Source: Siphonodentalium dalli (lineage: Eukaryota; Mollusca; Scaphopoda; Gadilida; Siphonodentaliidae). From it: DNA of 64,000 bases. The stretch's first letter is position 1; the number at the start of each line of letters is the position of its first letter. The stretch spans positions 107,715,319 to 107,779,318 of the forward strand of contig CP136066.1 in NCBI GenBank assembly GCA_032622095.1, given 5' to 3'. Positions 33,301-44,034 of this stretch are shown in pieces. Under the pieces are notes generated by a model that saw only the letters and a program-made list of their open reading frames with translations, was not told the origin of the DNA and ran no database searches. Both the position numbers and the translations under genes were made by a program.

Positions 33301-33775
33301 GGGGAAATGTGGCAAATGACCATGACAACGTCTTAAGTAGGGCGAGACAAAACTTCCTGTGAAATTTTTTTTCGAAAAAAAGTTCAAAAATGCACGAAAT
33401 TAGGCAAAGTCCGAAAATGAACGGAAATTGGCCGAAACAAGTGCGGGGTCATAAATGGCCACCTCGGCCAAAAATTTTGGGCCGAAACAAATTTGGGTCG
33501 AGTCCGAAAAAGTGGGGTCGAATCCCAGTTTTTGCTCTGCTCGGTCGGGAAAATTTCGGATAATGTGGCAAACTGTCACATATTAAAAAATGGCCACCTG
33601 GGCCGAACTTTTTGGGCCGAAAAGGTTTTGGGTCGAGTCCCAAAAAGTGGGTCAAATAGAAATTCCCGCTCTGCTCGGTCAGGAAAATTTGGGGAAATGT
33701 GGCAAATGACCATGGCAACGTCTTAAGTAGGGCGAGACAAAACTTCCTGTGAAATTATTTTTTCGAAAAAATATA
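33301..33775. repeat. Tandem repeat, units about 135-146 bp
   Basis: GGGGAAATGTGGCAAATGAC followed by CATGACAACGTCTTAAGTAG occurs at 33301 and again at 33691 with one or two changes. Between them are two units with AATGGCCACCT, TTTTGGGCCGAAA, TTTGGGTCGAGTCC, AAAAAGTGGG and GCTCTGCTCGGTC. Frames of 77-89 codons here are repeat artefacts. Confidence 0.75.
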
Positions 33776-34155
33776 CTACCCCTCCCCCTAAAAAATTAAA
33801 AATCCCGAAAATATTCTATATTTTGGTATAAGCCGACAAAACATAAAAATATGTACAATAGATCACTCATGGAAGTCTGCTTATATTTATATCAGATTGT
33901 GGTGGGTTTATTGAATAACAACATGACTTCAAAACAATTTAAAAATCTGATTATTCACTAAAATATGCAAATTTGATATAAAATTGTTCGAAATTGAGAT
34001 TCATAATTTTATATTTTCATTTTTAAATTTCAAGACCATAATCTCACACTGTTTTAAACAGTTCAGACATGTGTATCATCCAAAGATGAGTCACACTGTC
34101 ACAATTGTCCACTATATTGTCCAGATTGTAAGGGCTTAAACAATTCAGCTGACAT

Positions 34156-35690
34156 TTACAGGCGAGTGAACAAAAGCTGACATTTACAGGGAGTGAACAA
34201 TTCAAGTTGGATTTCGACAGCTACAATGCTACATCTTGATGAAGAACACCTGGAACCTGAACGTTTACTAGTAGTGATTTCCCTAAATCTTTTCGGTAAT
34301 GGCTCGGCAGTCATGAGTGTTGTATCATGCCTCCTTCGTCTTCTTTCCGACCCACCTAACTGGTAGGAGATGGTAACTTCAGAACAGAAGATGAGGGCTG
34401 CATACCAAACAAATGTTTGATATTGACTGCGGAGTAGATGCAAACAATCTTTAGTTGGTGGAAGTTTTGATAAGTCTGCTAGTTGATGGAACATTTCAGC
34501 CCTGAGTTCATTCACTCCACGTGCATTTGATGATTGAGAATACAGTTTCATGATAAACTTTTGCTGCCAGAATTTATCAAACTGACCATACAGGTCAATA
34601 TGTTGTCACAGGGAAGGTGTTTTCATGTATTTCTTCCAAGTTGACTTCGTCCCTTTTCCAAATAGTTGACTGGTTGTATCACATCTTGTAACTGCATGCT
34701 AAATTGGCAATCCATTAATTACTGATGCAGGAAAATTCTTTTCTATATCATTAATTGGGAGGTATTTAGGTTTCTTCACGGTCTCCGCACATATAATAAT
34801 TTCCCAATCAAGATTTCGCATGTGGTCGAGAAGCAATACAAGGATATCTGTGTCACGACTTTACAACTGTGTCACGACTGTACTCTAGCAGTTCCCTTTG
34901 TTGCAGCATCTTGAACATGTAAGAGCATTATGGTATCAGCTTCTTCATAGATGATTATAGATGATCTAATGGGGACTCATGTTGATGTTCAGAGATAGCT
35001 ATCTGATAGTCAGCGAAGCCACCAGCTACAATCATGGTATTTCGATAGGTTGATCAACTCCTTTCTTGAGTAATTCACTGGTCAGGAACTGAAGAAAGCG
35101 TTTCTTATTTTCTGATGATCCAATGAACGTTACCCAGGAATGTGGCAGTGGAAGATCTCTTGGAAGATCTAGTTGACTGATTTCTCATTTGACATGTCCC
35201 AAATTTTGTGGAGGCTGCTATAATTGTCAAAGACAATATCGATTTGATTACATCCATTTGTCCTGAAGTATTTCATAACTATAGTTGTGAAGACATCTGC
35301 AAGATCACCAAATGTTTCAGCGTGGTTTGGTTTACCAATAGCCTGAACAAGTGCCATACCATCAATTATATAGCATGTTGTCGTCGGATAATCTGGAGTT
35401 CGTTCAAAGAGTATTGGTCTGATAGAATGTGAAGTTATGCAGCTTTATTTGTGGAATGGATTTGTCCATCTAGTGAAGCGAGTGACATTGGCGTCTTGTT
35501 GAGTTCGAATTGAAGGATGGATGGAATATCAATATCTCTTCCACTATCTACAGCACTTAGTAACTGCCGGACAAGCTGACACTCACTCTAAGCCTACAAT
35601 TCCAGCTCTTGATGTTGGGATGTTTGTCTTTTTCTGACAGAATAGGCATAGGTCCCATTTGGTCACTCTGTCCTTCTTAGTTGGTGGCAC
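34156..35690 (-). pseudogene. Decayed transposon-associated gene (GCDTTS/CXC-type family)
   Basis: Short minus-strand frames, interrupted by stops and shifts, carry colinear motifs of a protein family I recognise from many invertebrate genomes, where copies are dispersed and often end in a CXC cysteine region. In order: WDLCLFCQ (about 35657), IIDGMALVQAIGKP (35372), IDIVFDNY (35240), RDTDILVLLLDH (34857), then CDTTSQLFGKGTK (34685) just after an in-frame TAG. Last is LPPTKDCLHLLRSQYQTFVW (about 34470). The biochemical role of the family is unknown to me; dispersal and decay suggest a mobile-element gene. The final cysteine region is degraded by a tandem duplication of about 30 bp near 34150-34200. 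Several stops rule out a working copy. Confidence 0.68.
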
Positions 35691-35700
35691 CACTATTACT

Positions 35701-36894
35701 GGTTCCATAGCATCCATTGCTTATGGTGTCCTGCAATATGAAAATAAACCATGTGTAGTCATATGATATACTAAAACACAGGTCATACCAGTCGCAGCAC
35801 CAGGGGTTTCAACGAAGGGTTCTAAGAGGGTCCGTATGTGATGTGGGGTTAAGTGGTATGTATGGGACTCGCGTAAATATTTTATAGGTCTGGCCAACAG
35901 CATCTCATCCCACCGATGGCACTAGTGCTGCCACTGGGCTATGTCTAGACAAATAGCATTTTTTTTAATTCTTAGTGCTACTATGAACTTCAGATACATT
36001 AATATTTTCATTTGTACAAAACAAAAATGCTATTATTGACTGAGCATGTAAATTACACCATTATCTCAGGAATATATAAACAAGGGAAAACAAACCTGAC
36101 TTTATTATGGTATGCATCAGCTGATGTCGATATTACCTTCTACCATATTCTCTGACTTTTACTTTCATTCTGATAGAACTGTGAGATTCTTCATTGTGTG
36201 ACATGATGGAACATGGAGAGAAATAACTAATCTAATTAGATTATTGATTGTCATTTTGGATAATAAGAGCTATATATAAGTTAACAAAATTAACTCCTCC
36301 AATGCCACATGCCTATCTCTTAAGCCCTAGCTGGAATGACCCATGCTATAGTGCCAGGGCCAAAGAGATAGGCCCAACGTTTGAGACCTTTTTGTTTTAG
36401 TCACAACTATTGACAGACCATAATACTTGGCAAGATTTATGCAGAACTAATTTACTTTATGTGTCAACCAAAAAAAATTGAGTTACATTCAGATATGTTT
36501 AATACTATTATGACTCCATACAATATATTAGAATAGAATAGAATGAACCTCGACTCATAGCTCTACGGTTGTATCCATATTTCAATGAAAAATCCGAATT
36601 GTCCACGGGAACTCTTGTTAGGACTACCAGAGCATGCAACTGGGTGCGGCAGCGAAAGAGTTAAGCCTAGGATTTCACCATAATGTTAATAAGATGAATC
36701 TACAGTTTGTGTATTAACTGTAATAGTCATTCTGAAGAGCAGAAGGGATAGTATTGGTATGGGCATAAAAATAGAACAACACGAGTCATATATATGTTGA
36801 TGCTGTTGTAACTTACGAGTTATATTGTTTAAATTATATGTGTCTGTCTAAGATCTCAGATAGAGTGGGAATAACTCTAAATTAACATAACGCG
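35701..36894. other. No gene seen
   Basis: Unique AT-rich sequence right of the decayed gene; possibly its upstream region, but no recognisable element end. Confidence 0.45.
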
Positions 36895-36990
36895 ACACAA
36901 CTTCGTCGCATCAGAACTAAAGTGTTCTATCTCCATATTTAAATTTTTGTGAGAAATCGAGTTTAAAGTTTTGACCCCCCCTCGGTTCAC

Positions 36991-37068
36991 ATGTTCTCAT
37001 TCTGTTTGGAATATATTACACAGTGGGTATATCCACTGTGTAATATCTTCCAAACAGAATGAGAACAT
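36991..37068. repeat. 78-bp near-perfect palindrome
   Basis: Arms of 36 bp (ATGTTCTCATTCTGTTTGGA onward) around a GTATAT spacer, with one mismatch (T versus G). Confidence 0.92.
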
Positions 37069-37069
37069 T

Positions 37070-37157
37070 TCTTGAAACTCGTCATATAATAGTATTTTCC
37101 ACCAGCTATCATATATGATAGCTGGTGGAAAATACTATTATATGACGAGTTTCAAGA
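37070..37157. repeat. 88-bp perfect palindrome
   Basis: Two 44-bp arms with no spacer and no mismatch. The left arm starts TCTTGAAACTCGTCATATAA; the centre is GCTATCATATATGATAGC. It lies one base from the palindrome at 36991-37068. Confidence 0.95.
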
Positions 37158-37693
37158 CAAAACATATGATATCTTGGGTGTAATCATGAAAAAAAACGTT
37201 TGAGATAGAACAATTTGTGTAAATTGTTCCGTGCTATATATAGTGGTTTTTGTGTTTATATAAACGTGCAAAATTCCCCAATCACGCCATTTTCTGCATG
37301 TGTTATTTTAACCAAATAATTATCATAGGAGTGAGAAAGCATTATTTCCAACTAGTCACTTCGCTGGCACTCTGCCAAGTTCGGGGTTCATTGCTTTCTA
37401 TTGAAGGTCAGAGATACAAAATTTTAGCACTGAAATTTATTTACAAATTTATTGGTACAAAATAAATAGATTCATTGGTCCACAATATAGAACAATATAG
37501 CACTGTCAAAAAGGTGAGTTTTTTTTAGATGGAACAGATTTATACAGCCTCTCATTCAAATTTGGTATACGTTAGACACGATATCTGGTGATTTTCGGAC
37601 AGGAAATCCCGCATCGAATCGAAATGTACAAATATCTCATTTCCCCGCCAAAATGGAGACATAACAGTTTAGTTCTGACGCGACGACTTGTGT

Positions 37694-38387
37694 AACCTAC
37701 ATAAGTTTAACCGTAAAGGATCATCTTTTTTTTACTCAAGATTGCGTTTATACGACCACATTATTTTGACGGCATCACATTTTGGGAGAAACCAGGTCTG
37801 GCTCATGTGCACACCTGACTATATAGTCCTATTTGCACATAATGTTGTTGGGAACTATTTGCGCGACCAACTTTATCAGTTTGTCTATCGCACAAGAGAG
37901 ACGTTGTTGTGGGAAACCACTTTTTTATATTGAATTAAATTCTCCGAAATTAATGAAATCATAGATCGATTTATTGTAACTAAACCTCTACATTTGGTCC
38001 AATCGAACCGGAATTATGGCAGGAAAACGATTACGAAAGGCACACAGAGGGCAAGCAACAAAGCTCTATCGCCAATGGGGTACTGTTTTGTGATGGCGTC
38101 CCTTTATCGACATCGGCCACCAGGTGGCTATATCCGCCATGTCCATTTCCGGTTAGAAGTAAACAAGCTTATTTTCGCTAGCCATCTGTCAGTCTCATTC
38201 TGTCTATGGACTTGTTCGGATCGTTATTCTTTTAATTCTTCATCACCCAACTAATAACAACGCCGTCACAATGTTACAAACAAATTTGTTGGAAAACCCG
38301 CGAAGAAAAAACAAAAATAAAGTTCTCATAACAGTATTTTAATGATAATAACATGTGCATCATGTATCGTAAATTAATGATATAGAA
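37694..38387. other. No gene seen
   Basis: Unique sequence. Plus-strand frames of 81 and 86 codons (37688-37933, 37994-38254) have no recognisable family. Confidence 0.45.
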
Positions 38388-38750
38388 TCAGAAGTGTTTT
38401 TTACATTTGCATTCAATCTGCTCATAATTCTTATAAAAATATTTCCTAAGGAATTCCTTTCTGAAAAAATCATCATAAAACAAACACAGGTTACATAGCA
38501 TGGCATTAATGAAAAGTTCATCTCTTTTGATGTTAATAATTTTAAAGTCAACAAATGTGTAAATAACAAAATCACACTCATGCATGTCTGTACATAATAG
38601 TTGCCCCTGGACTTGATAGTAATAATTGTCATTGATCTTGAGGCTAAGATTGTTATTTACATATTCAAGATATTTAATATGTTCTGGAGAATTTTGAGGA
38701 AGTTGGTGATGTTGGTTTGTTTGCAGAAGCCATTTTTTGCGTTTGTTTCC
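38388..38750 (-). pseudogene. YqaJ-like recombinase/nuclease domain fragment
   Basis: A minus-strand frame reads through ILSLKINDNYYYQVQGQLL, then CTDMHECDFVIYT, then DELFINAMLCNLCLFYDDFF. The Y-Y-Q-x-Q-G-Q and C-D-F-V-x-Y-T blocks match the C-terminal half of YqaJ-type (lambda exonuclease-like) domains, found in phages and in dispersed genes of invertebrates. The preceding catalytic half (the G-x-x-E-x-K region) is not visible, and no intact start or companion domain exists. It is probably a relic of a mobile-element-borne nuclease. Moderate certainty, since it rests on two motifs. Confidence 0.5.
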
Positions 38751-39222
38751 TTCTCGGGTTTTGCCATGTTTTATATACCCTGTGGGCTGACAATACTATT
38801 AGTTCGTGACAATAAGCTTGCCCTCGAATTTGTTGTGTAAGTTTGTTTTAATGGTTCTAACACATAATCAAAATGCGATTACGTAGAATACTCAGCAGTC
38901 CTTTCTTGCGTCGCGAACGACTGCGACATGCTAATCCTAACCGCGCTTTTTGTTTATACTTGTAATTAAAATAACGCCTCGATTGCACGTGCTTCATAAC
39001 CCTAAATTAACTAATAACGGAATATAAAATCCCGGATCAATTAAAAGAGCTAACGCCACAAAAACTGGTGTAGTTTTCGCACCTTCTTCGGTGACAGATC
39101 ACACAATTTAACGTGGCTTCTAAGCCGAACCATAAACAACCGGAAGTACCTTGGACGGTTATGCACGAATTATCTCCCCGGAATGCAACACCTCATTGGA
39201 ATCTGCCATAGACGCGAAAAAT
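38751..39222. other. No gene seen
   Basis: Unique sequence up to the palindrome at 39223. Confidence 0.45.
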
Positions 39223-39365
39223 CACAGTTGTTGGAAATTTGTGTCAAAAACCGCGAAAACAGATATATCCCCACCCCTACTTACTATATAATTAGTAAGT
39301 AGGGCAGAGTAGGGTGGGGATATATCTGTTTTCGCGGTTTTTGACACAAATTTCCAACAACTGTG
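39223..39365. mobile_element. 143-bp perfect-arm hairpin element with 8-bp flanking repeat
   Basis: Arms of 54 bp (39223-39276 and 39312-39365) are perfectly complementary, starting CACAGTTGTTGGAAATTTGT. Inside lies a smaller hairpin CTACTTACTA...TTAGTAAGTAG and nine unpaired bases. The 8-mer CGAAAAAT sits directly outside on both sides (39215-39222 and 39366-39373), as a target duplication would. It is likely a tiny non-autonomous DNA element of an 8-bp-duplicating type. It abuts the gag relic. Confidence 0.75.
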
Positions 39366-40560
39366 CGAAAAATACGCTCGAACTTCGAAGGTACACTCGT
39401 ATTGGCAAATTTACGGAAGAAAGTCACGTTGCTGGAACAGATCGACAGCGAAATCATAACTAATATTAAAGACGACGATGATGAACTAGAGAATGTGATT
39501 GTTGAAGGCGATGATTATCTGAATGACATTAACAAGAGACTTTTAGAAGCTGAATTAGCATTAAGCGCACTTTCTTTAGAGAGCAGGGAGTCATCCGAAC
39601 ACCAACGTGAGGCATCCGTAAAGACGAACGAAGCCTGTGCTGTAGTATATGGTTGCCCTCCGTAAGATATCAATACCAACATTGAGTGGAGAAATTATGG
39701 AGTGGCCAACGTTCTGGGGAATGTTCTCGTGTTCGATACATGACGCCAAGCATGTAGGCAAAATTCAGAAATTTACATATTTAAAAAGTTTCCTGGTTGG
39801 TGAGGCAAAACTGGCGATTGATGGGTTACCCCTAACAGATTCGAATTATGAGAAGGCGGTCGAACTGCTCCGAGTGAGATGGACAAACACACAAGATTGT
39901 ACAAGCGCACATCAAGTTCCTGATAAATTTGGACAAACCGAAGGCAGAAGACTTGCATTCTCTGAGGAAGTTTTCTGACGCAATCGAAAGTGGAGTACGC
40001 ACTTAGAATCTCTGGGGAAATCGCCTGAATCTTACAAATGATATTGGTGCCAATTCGGTGGGAGAATCTGCCTTCAAGCCTACTGAAAAATATAGCCAGA
40101 AGGCATGGTAACAAGGAATGGGAACTTGATTATTTACGGGAAGCATCGATTGAGGAAATAAATATATTGGACTCTTGTGGTTCGTTATCGAGGTCATCAT
40201 GTGAGGACTCATTCGATGGTACGGTCACATCACTTCACACTTCTGTTAAATCCACGAGTGCAGTTCACCCATCATCAGCGGCAACGGCAACAATGCGTGG
40301 CTGTATTTACTGCGCTGGACAACATTTGCCATCGGACTGCTCGAAATATAAAACCAGGGTATCTAGACTTGACTATGTAAATAAATCAAATCTATGTTTC
40401 AACTGCCTTGGCAGCAATAACAGAGTTACACATGCAGTGCAGGTCAGCAAGACGCTGTCTATTTTGCAAGCGTAAACACCACACAAGTTTATGTGAAGCA
40501 CATGCACAGACGCCTGATGATCTTGACAGCCAGTCAGTCCTTCCGCAAAACCACTAAAAA
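39366..40560 (+). pseudogene. BEL/Pao LTR retrotransposon gag relic
   Basis: Gag of BEL/Pao elements forms the particle and binds RNA. Segments in order: an acidic helical N-terminal region (39366-39650). Next is the conserved gag core, with LSGEIMEWPTFWGMFSCSIH, IQKFTYLKSFLVGEAKLAI and GLPLTDSNYEKAVELL (39660-39900). After a frame change comes LPSSLLKNIARRHGNKEWEL (about 40068). Zinc-knuckle-like motifs follow: CIYCAGQHLPSDC, CFNCLG, and after another shift CLFCKRKHHTSLC (40459-40497). At least three frame changes make it non-functional. Protease, polymerase and LTRs do not follow. It could be from the same family as the pol relic at 60-62 kb, but the two do not overlap. Confidence 0.8.
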
Positions 40561-41820
40561 TCCAATCCTCGCGAGTAACTGCACCGGAATTGAAGTCATT
40601 TCGCCCAATTTGGGCGTTACTCTGATGGCTGTTTTTCATCTGACGTGTGTGTCAGGATAGAGGAGCTGGAGGATTTGTGTAAATGTTAGCCCAAACTACA
40701 TAATTTACAAGTAACGATGGTTTGTTGTTTATTTTGAGGAATCGTACCACATCAGATGAATTCAGCCCAAATATGTTAACAGTTGTCGTGTAAAACATTT
40801 GCAGTAGGTTAGCGTTATTTGTTTTTTGCGGATGTCGTTTAACATGGGAAAATAGACTACTACGTTTGAACGGCATGTGCATTTGTCGTTTTTTAATTAT
40901 AACAACATGATAATCAATATTGTAATACGACCCTGCCTAACTATGCTTAAAAGCCATGTCCTGATTGGCCAGTGGCCCGAGTTACCATGGCTATCTCGTT
41001 CCAGTTTTGTGGTACAATTCTACTTTTTCCAATTGTACCACGAAAACAATAAAAAAAATCGGTTTATTCAGATCGCCGCACGCGACTTTTCCCGTCTTTT
41101 CTAACTCCGCGCAAACGGGGCATCAACGGAGTACACCCGCACCCGTAACCCTTTGATTGAATTTTGCTACATCTTGACAATCTTGCGAATTTTCTAGCGA
41201 TTTGTCGCTTGAAACCAGTTTGGTTGCCAATGAATATGGTCCAAATGATGTTATGGTATATTGATATATGTTACGACCAAAGAAAGTTACTTAATAAGTA
41301 TATTAAATGACAAAATAAATCCATGGGGCCGGGCTGTGCATTCGTCGATTCGAATCTCGATCATATTCGATATTTCGGAATCAAGTTGAAAATGAAAGCA
41401 TTTGTTCACCAGTACAGAAGGGGAATAAGATTAGTTTAGTAAACTAGATCATTTAGATCGTTTTGTGTAAGGAAAATGGTCCATAGTCGATGATCATATT
41501 CATGTTGTCCCAACAACGTTCAAAACAGAAATGACCGCATCGTATTTCCTGTACAATTTAAATGAAACGCACGGGCGCCGCTGAAAACACATCGTTTTTT
41601 AGCCAATCACAACGATTATTTCTAGAAGAGGTGCCTCGAAAAGTCAACGGGGGAATTTCATAACAAGACAAGACACTACCAGAGTACTCCATGCAAAGTA
41701 ATCGAGTACGCCCAATACGAATTACACCACGAAATGTTTTCTCACCTGAGACCGAAAAAGCGCAGTATTTCGTTGACGATTCAGTCGAATTGTGACCATA
41801 AACTTTCAGTCGTATTACAA
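40561..41820. other. No gene seen
   Basis: The sequence loses BEL similarity soon after 40560. A small hairpin with 11-bp arms (GTGGTACAATT) lies at 41009-41041. Frames of 63-88 codons are unsupported. Confidence 0.45.
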
Positions 41821-41973
41821 AAGAAATAAATACACGGTGTATCGGTGTGTATGGTCAAGTTGTACCACAAAAAACTGATTGTAGGACTCCGCTACGCGTC
41901 GTCCTACAATCAGTTTTTTGTGGTACCGGTACAACTTGACCATACACACCTCTACACCGTGTATTTATTTCTT
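41821..41973. repeat. 153-bp near-perfect palindrome
   Basis: The left arm 41821-41887 (AAGAAATAAATACACGGTGT onward) and right arm 41901-41973 pair along almost their whole length, apart from two mismatches and a 6-bp insertion (ACCGGT-type) in the right arm. The loop is TCCGCTACGCGTC. A 69-codon frame overlapping it is incidental. Confidence 0.9.
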
Positions 41974-42412
41974 AAACAGAGGCAGTCTCTGTCAAATACA
42001 GTCGCTCTATTTACGATACTAATTGGGGAACTTTCTAAATTAAATTATGCGTAAACTAGCGTAAACGGATACCTGCTGCGAATTATAGAAGGTGCCGGAA
42101 TCGGCCTACTCGCCCCAGGGCTAACTCGCCACAGTCGACGTGTGCCAACTCGGAATAAAAGGCCGGCTCGGAATAAAAGATGTATACGGGGTGTTATATG
42201 GCGCTTGGTCCGTTGTTTCTCAATGAATATTATTGAAATTTGGTGTATATGTCCGGGCTGGGACATGGAATACAATAACGTTTGAATTGTTTTTAAATTT
42301 TATTCAACTTTTTCGTTCTGAAACACACTATACTCGTCATGTCGATATCTAGTATTACTTAGAAATTTAAGATTTCCAGATTCAAAATCGCTCCATTGAC
42401 TGTAACAGATGA
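41974..42412. other. No gene seen
   Basis: Unique sequence with short repeats AACTCGCCACAGTC and CAACTCGGAATAAAAGGCCGG/GCTCGGAATAAAAGA near 42150. Confidence 0.45.
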
Positions 42413-42736
42413 AACTAGAATGCACTCAGAGAGATGCCAACGTGCGCAAAAATGTAATAAACAATAATTAAAAAAATTATTTCACTGTATTTTACTTAAT
42501 TTATATAATTTAATTTAATGTCAGCAAAAAAAAGACAATTACCATTTCTCATTTCATCACAGATAAAAGGCAAATTACTATATTAATCATTTAAGTAATT
42601 AAAACCAATTCCATGTTGCCGAAAGGATGAGACTTTAATATCGATTAGATTTTTTTCAGCGGCATATTTTGATTTTCATTTTCCGATAGTCAAAGTTGAC
42701 CAAAGGAGCAATTATAAGAAATAATTAATACCATTT
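42413..42736. repeat. 0.3 kb interspersed repeat, copy 1
   Basis: From AACTAGAATGCACTCAGAGA to TAATTAATACCATTT, matching 47045-47357 at about 97 percent by eye. Differences are a few substitutions, one A-run length change, and about 10 extra bases here (ATCGATTAGA). No terminal inverted repeat or tRNA-like promoter is evident, so the class is unknown. Confidence 0.85.
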
Positions 42737-42964
42737 TCGATGAGCGAAGCATGGTCCTGCGTTCTTCCCGATAATTAAGGTAGAAACTTTAAACGTACAC
42801 AGGCGTGTGATGCATCATTGGAAAGATGAAGCGCCACAGATTCTAACCGTGCAAATTATATGACTGGCAATTTATTATTCGCGCTATATCGAATCGATTT
42901 GTGAGCACCGAACTGAAATATATTAGCACAAAACGGCGTAAAAGCAGATTTAAAACCAGTTTTA
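42737..42964. other. Spacer with a local repeat
   Basis: GAGCACCGAACTGAAATATA, continuing TTAGCACAAAACGGCGTAAA, at 42903-42943 recurs at 43801-43842 inside the next Helitron-like element, so this piece probably belongs to the same family. Confidence 0.55.
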
Positions 42965-43187
42965 TCTACTATATATTTTTGGAACTTCTGTCTGTCTTTT
43001 TGTCTGTATGTGTGTATGTGTTATAGACTCGAAAATTGTTCGACTGATCTACTCAAATTTGGTATACATGTAGGCCTACTTTGATCCCGGGAACAATATG
43101 GGTGGGTCCAATTTCACGTGCGACCGTGCACGTGCGACCGTGTCCTTGACCTTCACCTCGCTCTTATACGATCATATATATATATAT
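42965..43187 (+). mobile_element. Helitron-like 5' fragment
   Basis: Starts A|TCTACTATATATTTTTGGAA, followed by TCTGTCTGTCTTTTTGTCTG and GTTATAGACTCGAAAATTGT, the reverse complement of the tail seen in the minus-strand copies. It runs into ACCTTCACC-type sequence and a TA repeat, and no 3' hairpin is present. Confidence 0.6.
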
Positions 43188-43188
43188 A

Positions 43189-44034
43189 CTAGAAGGTGAC
43201 CCGACTTCGTCCGGGCTATTCAACTTGAATAGGGGGGGGGCTACATCCTGGTCTGGACATCTTCGTTTCATGACTATATAAAGCAAAATAAACGATAAAA
43301 CCATAAGACAATTTTTTGTCACGTAGGTGCTGGGTTGTGGGTAGCTAGCTATCCAGACCTGGACATTTGAAAAAATGAAATTAAATAAAAACAAATTTAA
43401 ATCTCAAAAGTCATTTTTCTCGCCATTTCAGGATCAAATAATCAATTGTGTGATTAAAAAATTTTGTCGCTTGGAAAAAAATATATTTTAATAAAAAAAA
43501 AGGGAATTATAAAAAAAAAACATTTTTCTGGCCATTTCAGGATCAAACTATGAAAAGTGGGGGATTTGTCACTTGAAATTATATTTTTTTTAAATAAAAA
43601 CAAAGCTAAATATCAAACAATGTTTTGGCCATTCCAGGGTCAAACGTTATCAAATGAGTGAAATTATTTTTAGTCATATATGGGGGAGCTATCATTGGTG
43701 GGGGGGGGGGGGGTGAAGATATCCTGGGGGAGATGACGTGTTACACCGGGTACCTCATCTAGTAATTCATTATTCATTGGTGGTTAAAGTTTAGATAATA
43801 AGAGCACCGAACTGAAATATATTAGCGCAAAACGGCGTAAAAACATATTTGACCTCGGCACGTGAAAAGTTGACCTCGGATCTGAAAATCAATAGGCCTA
43901 TGTTACTCCTGACCCGAAAATACCCCCACATACCAAGTTTCATCGAAATCGGCTGGGCCATTTTCGAGTCCATCGATTACACACAGACAGCTACACACAC
44001 ACACACATACAGATCTTTCAAAATATATAATAGA
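43189..44034 (-). mobile_element. Non-autonomous Helitron-like element
   Basis: On the minus strand it runs from TCTATTATATATTTTGAAAG (44034 downward) to a CCCGGACGAAGTCGGG hairpin and CTAG|T at 43189. The interior is AT-rich with a G tract at 43700-43713 and an (AC)n tract at 43992-44007. Its 5' TC directly follows the 3' CTAG of the next copy, forming a head-to-tail tandem with 44035-44604. Confidence 0.68.

Larger units (their letters stand above)
36895..37693. mobile_element. Candidate foldback element containing two long palindromes
   Basis: The left end ACACAACTTCGTCGCATCAG, continuing AACTAAAGTGTTCTATCTCC, is inverted at the right end (37640-37693; reversed ACACAAGTCGTCGCGTCAGA) with a few changes, giving terminal repeats of about 45 bp around 0.8 kb. 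The interior holds palindromes at 36991-37068 and 37070-37157 and no transposase frame. Target duplication not identified. Confidence 0.6.
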
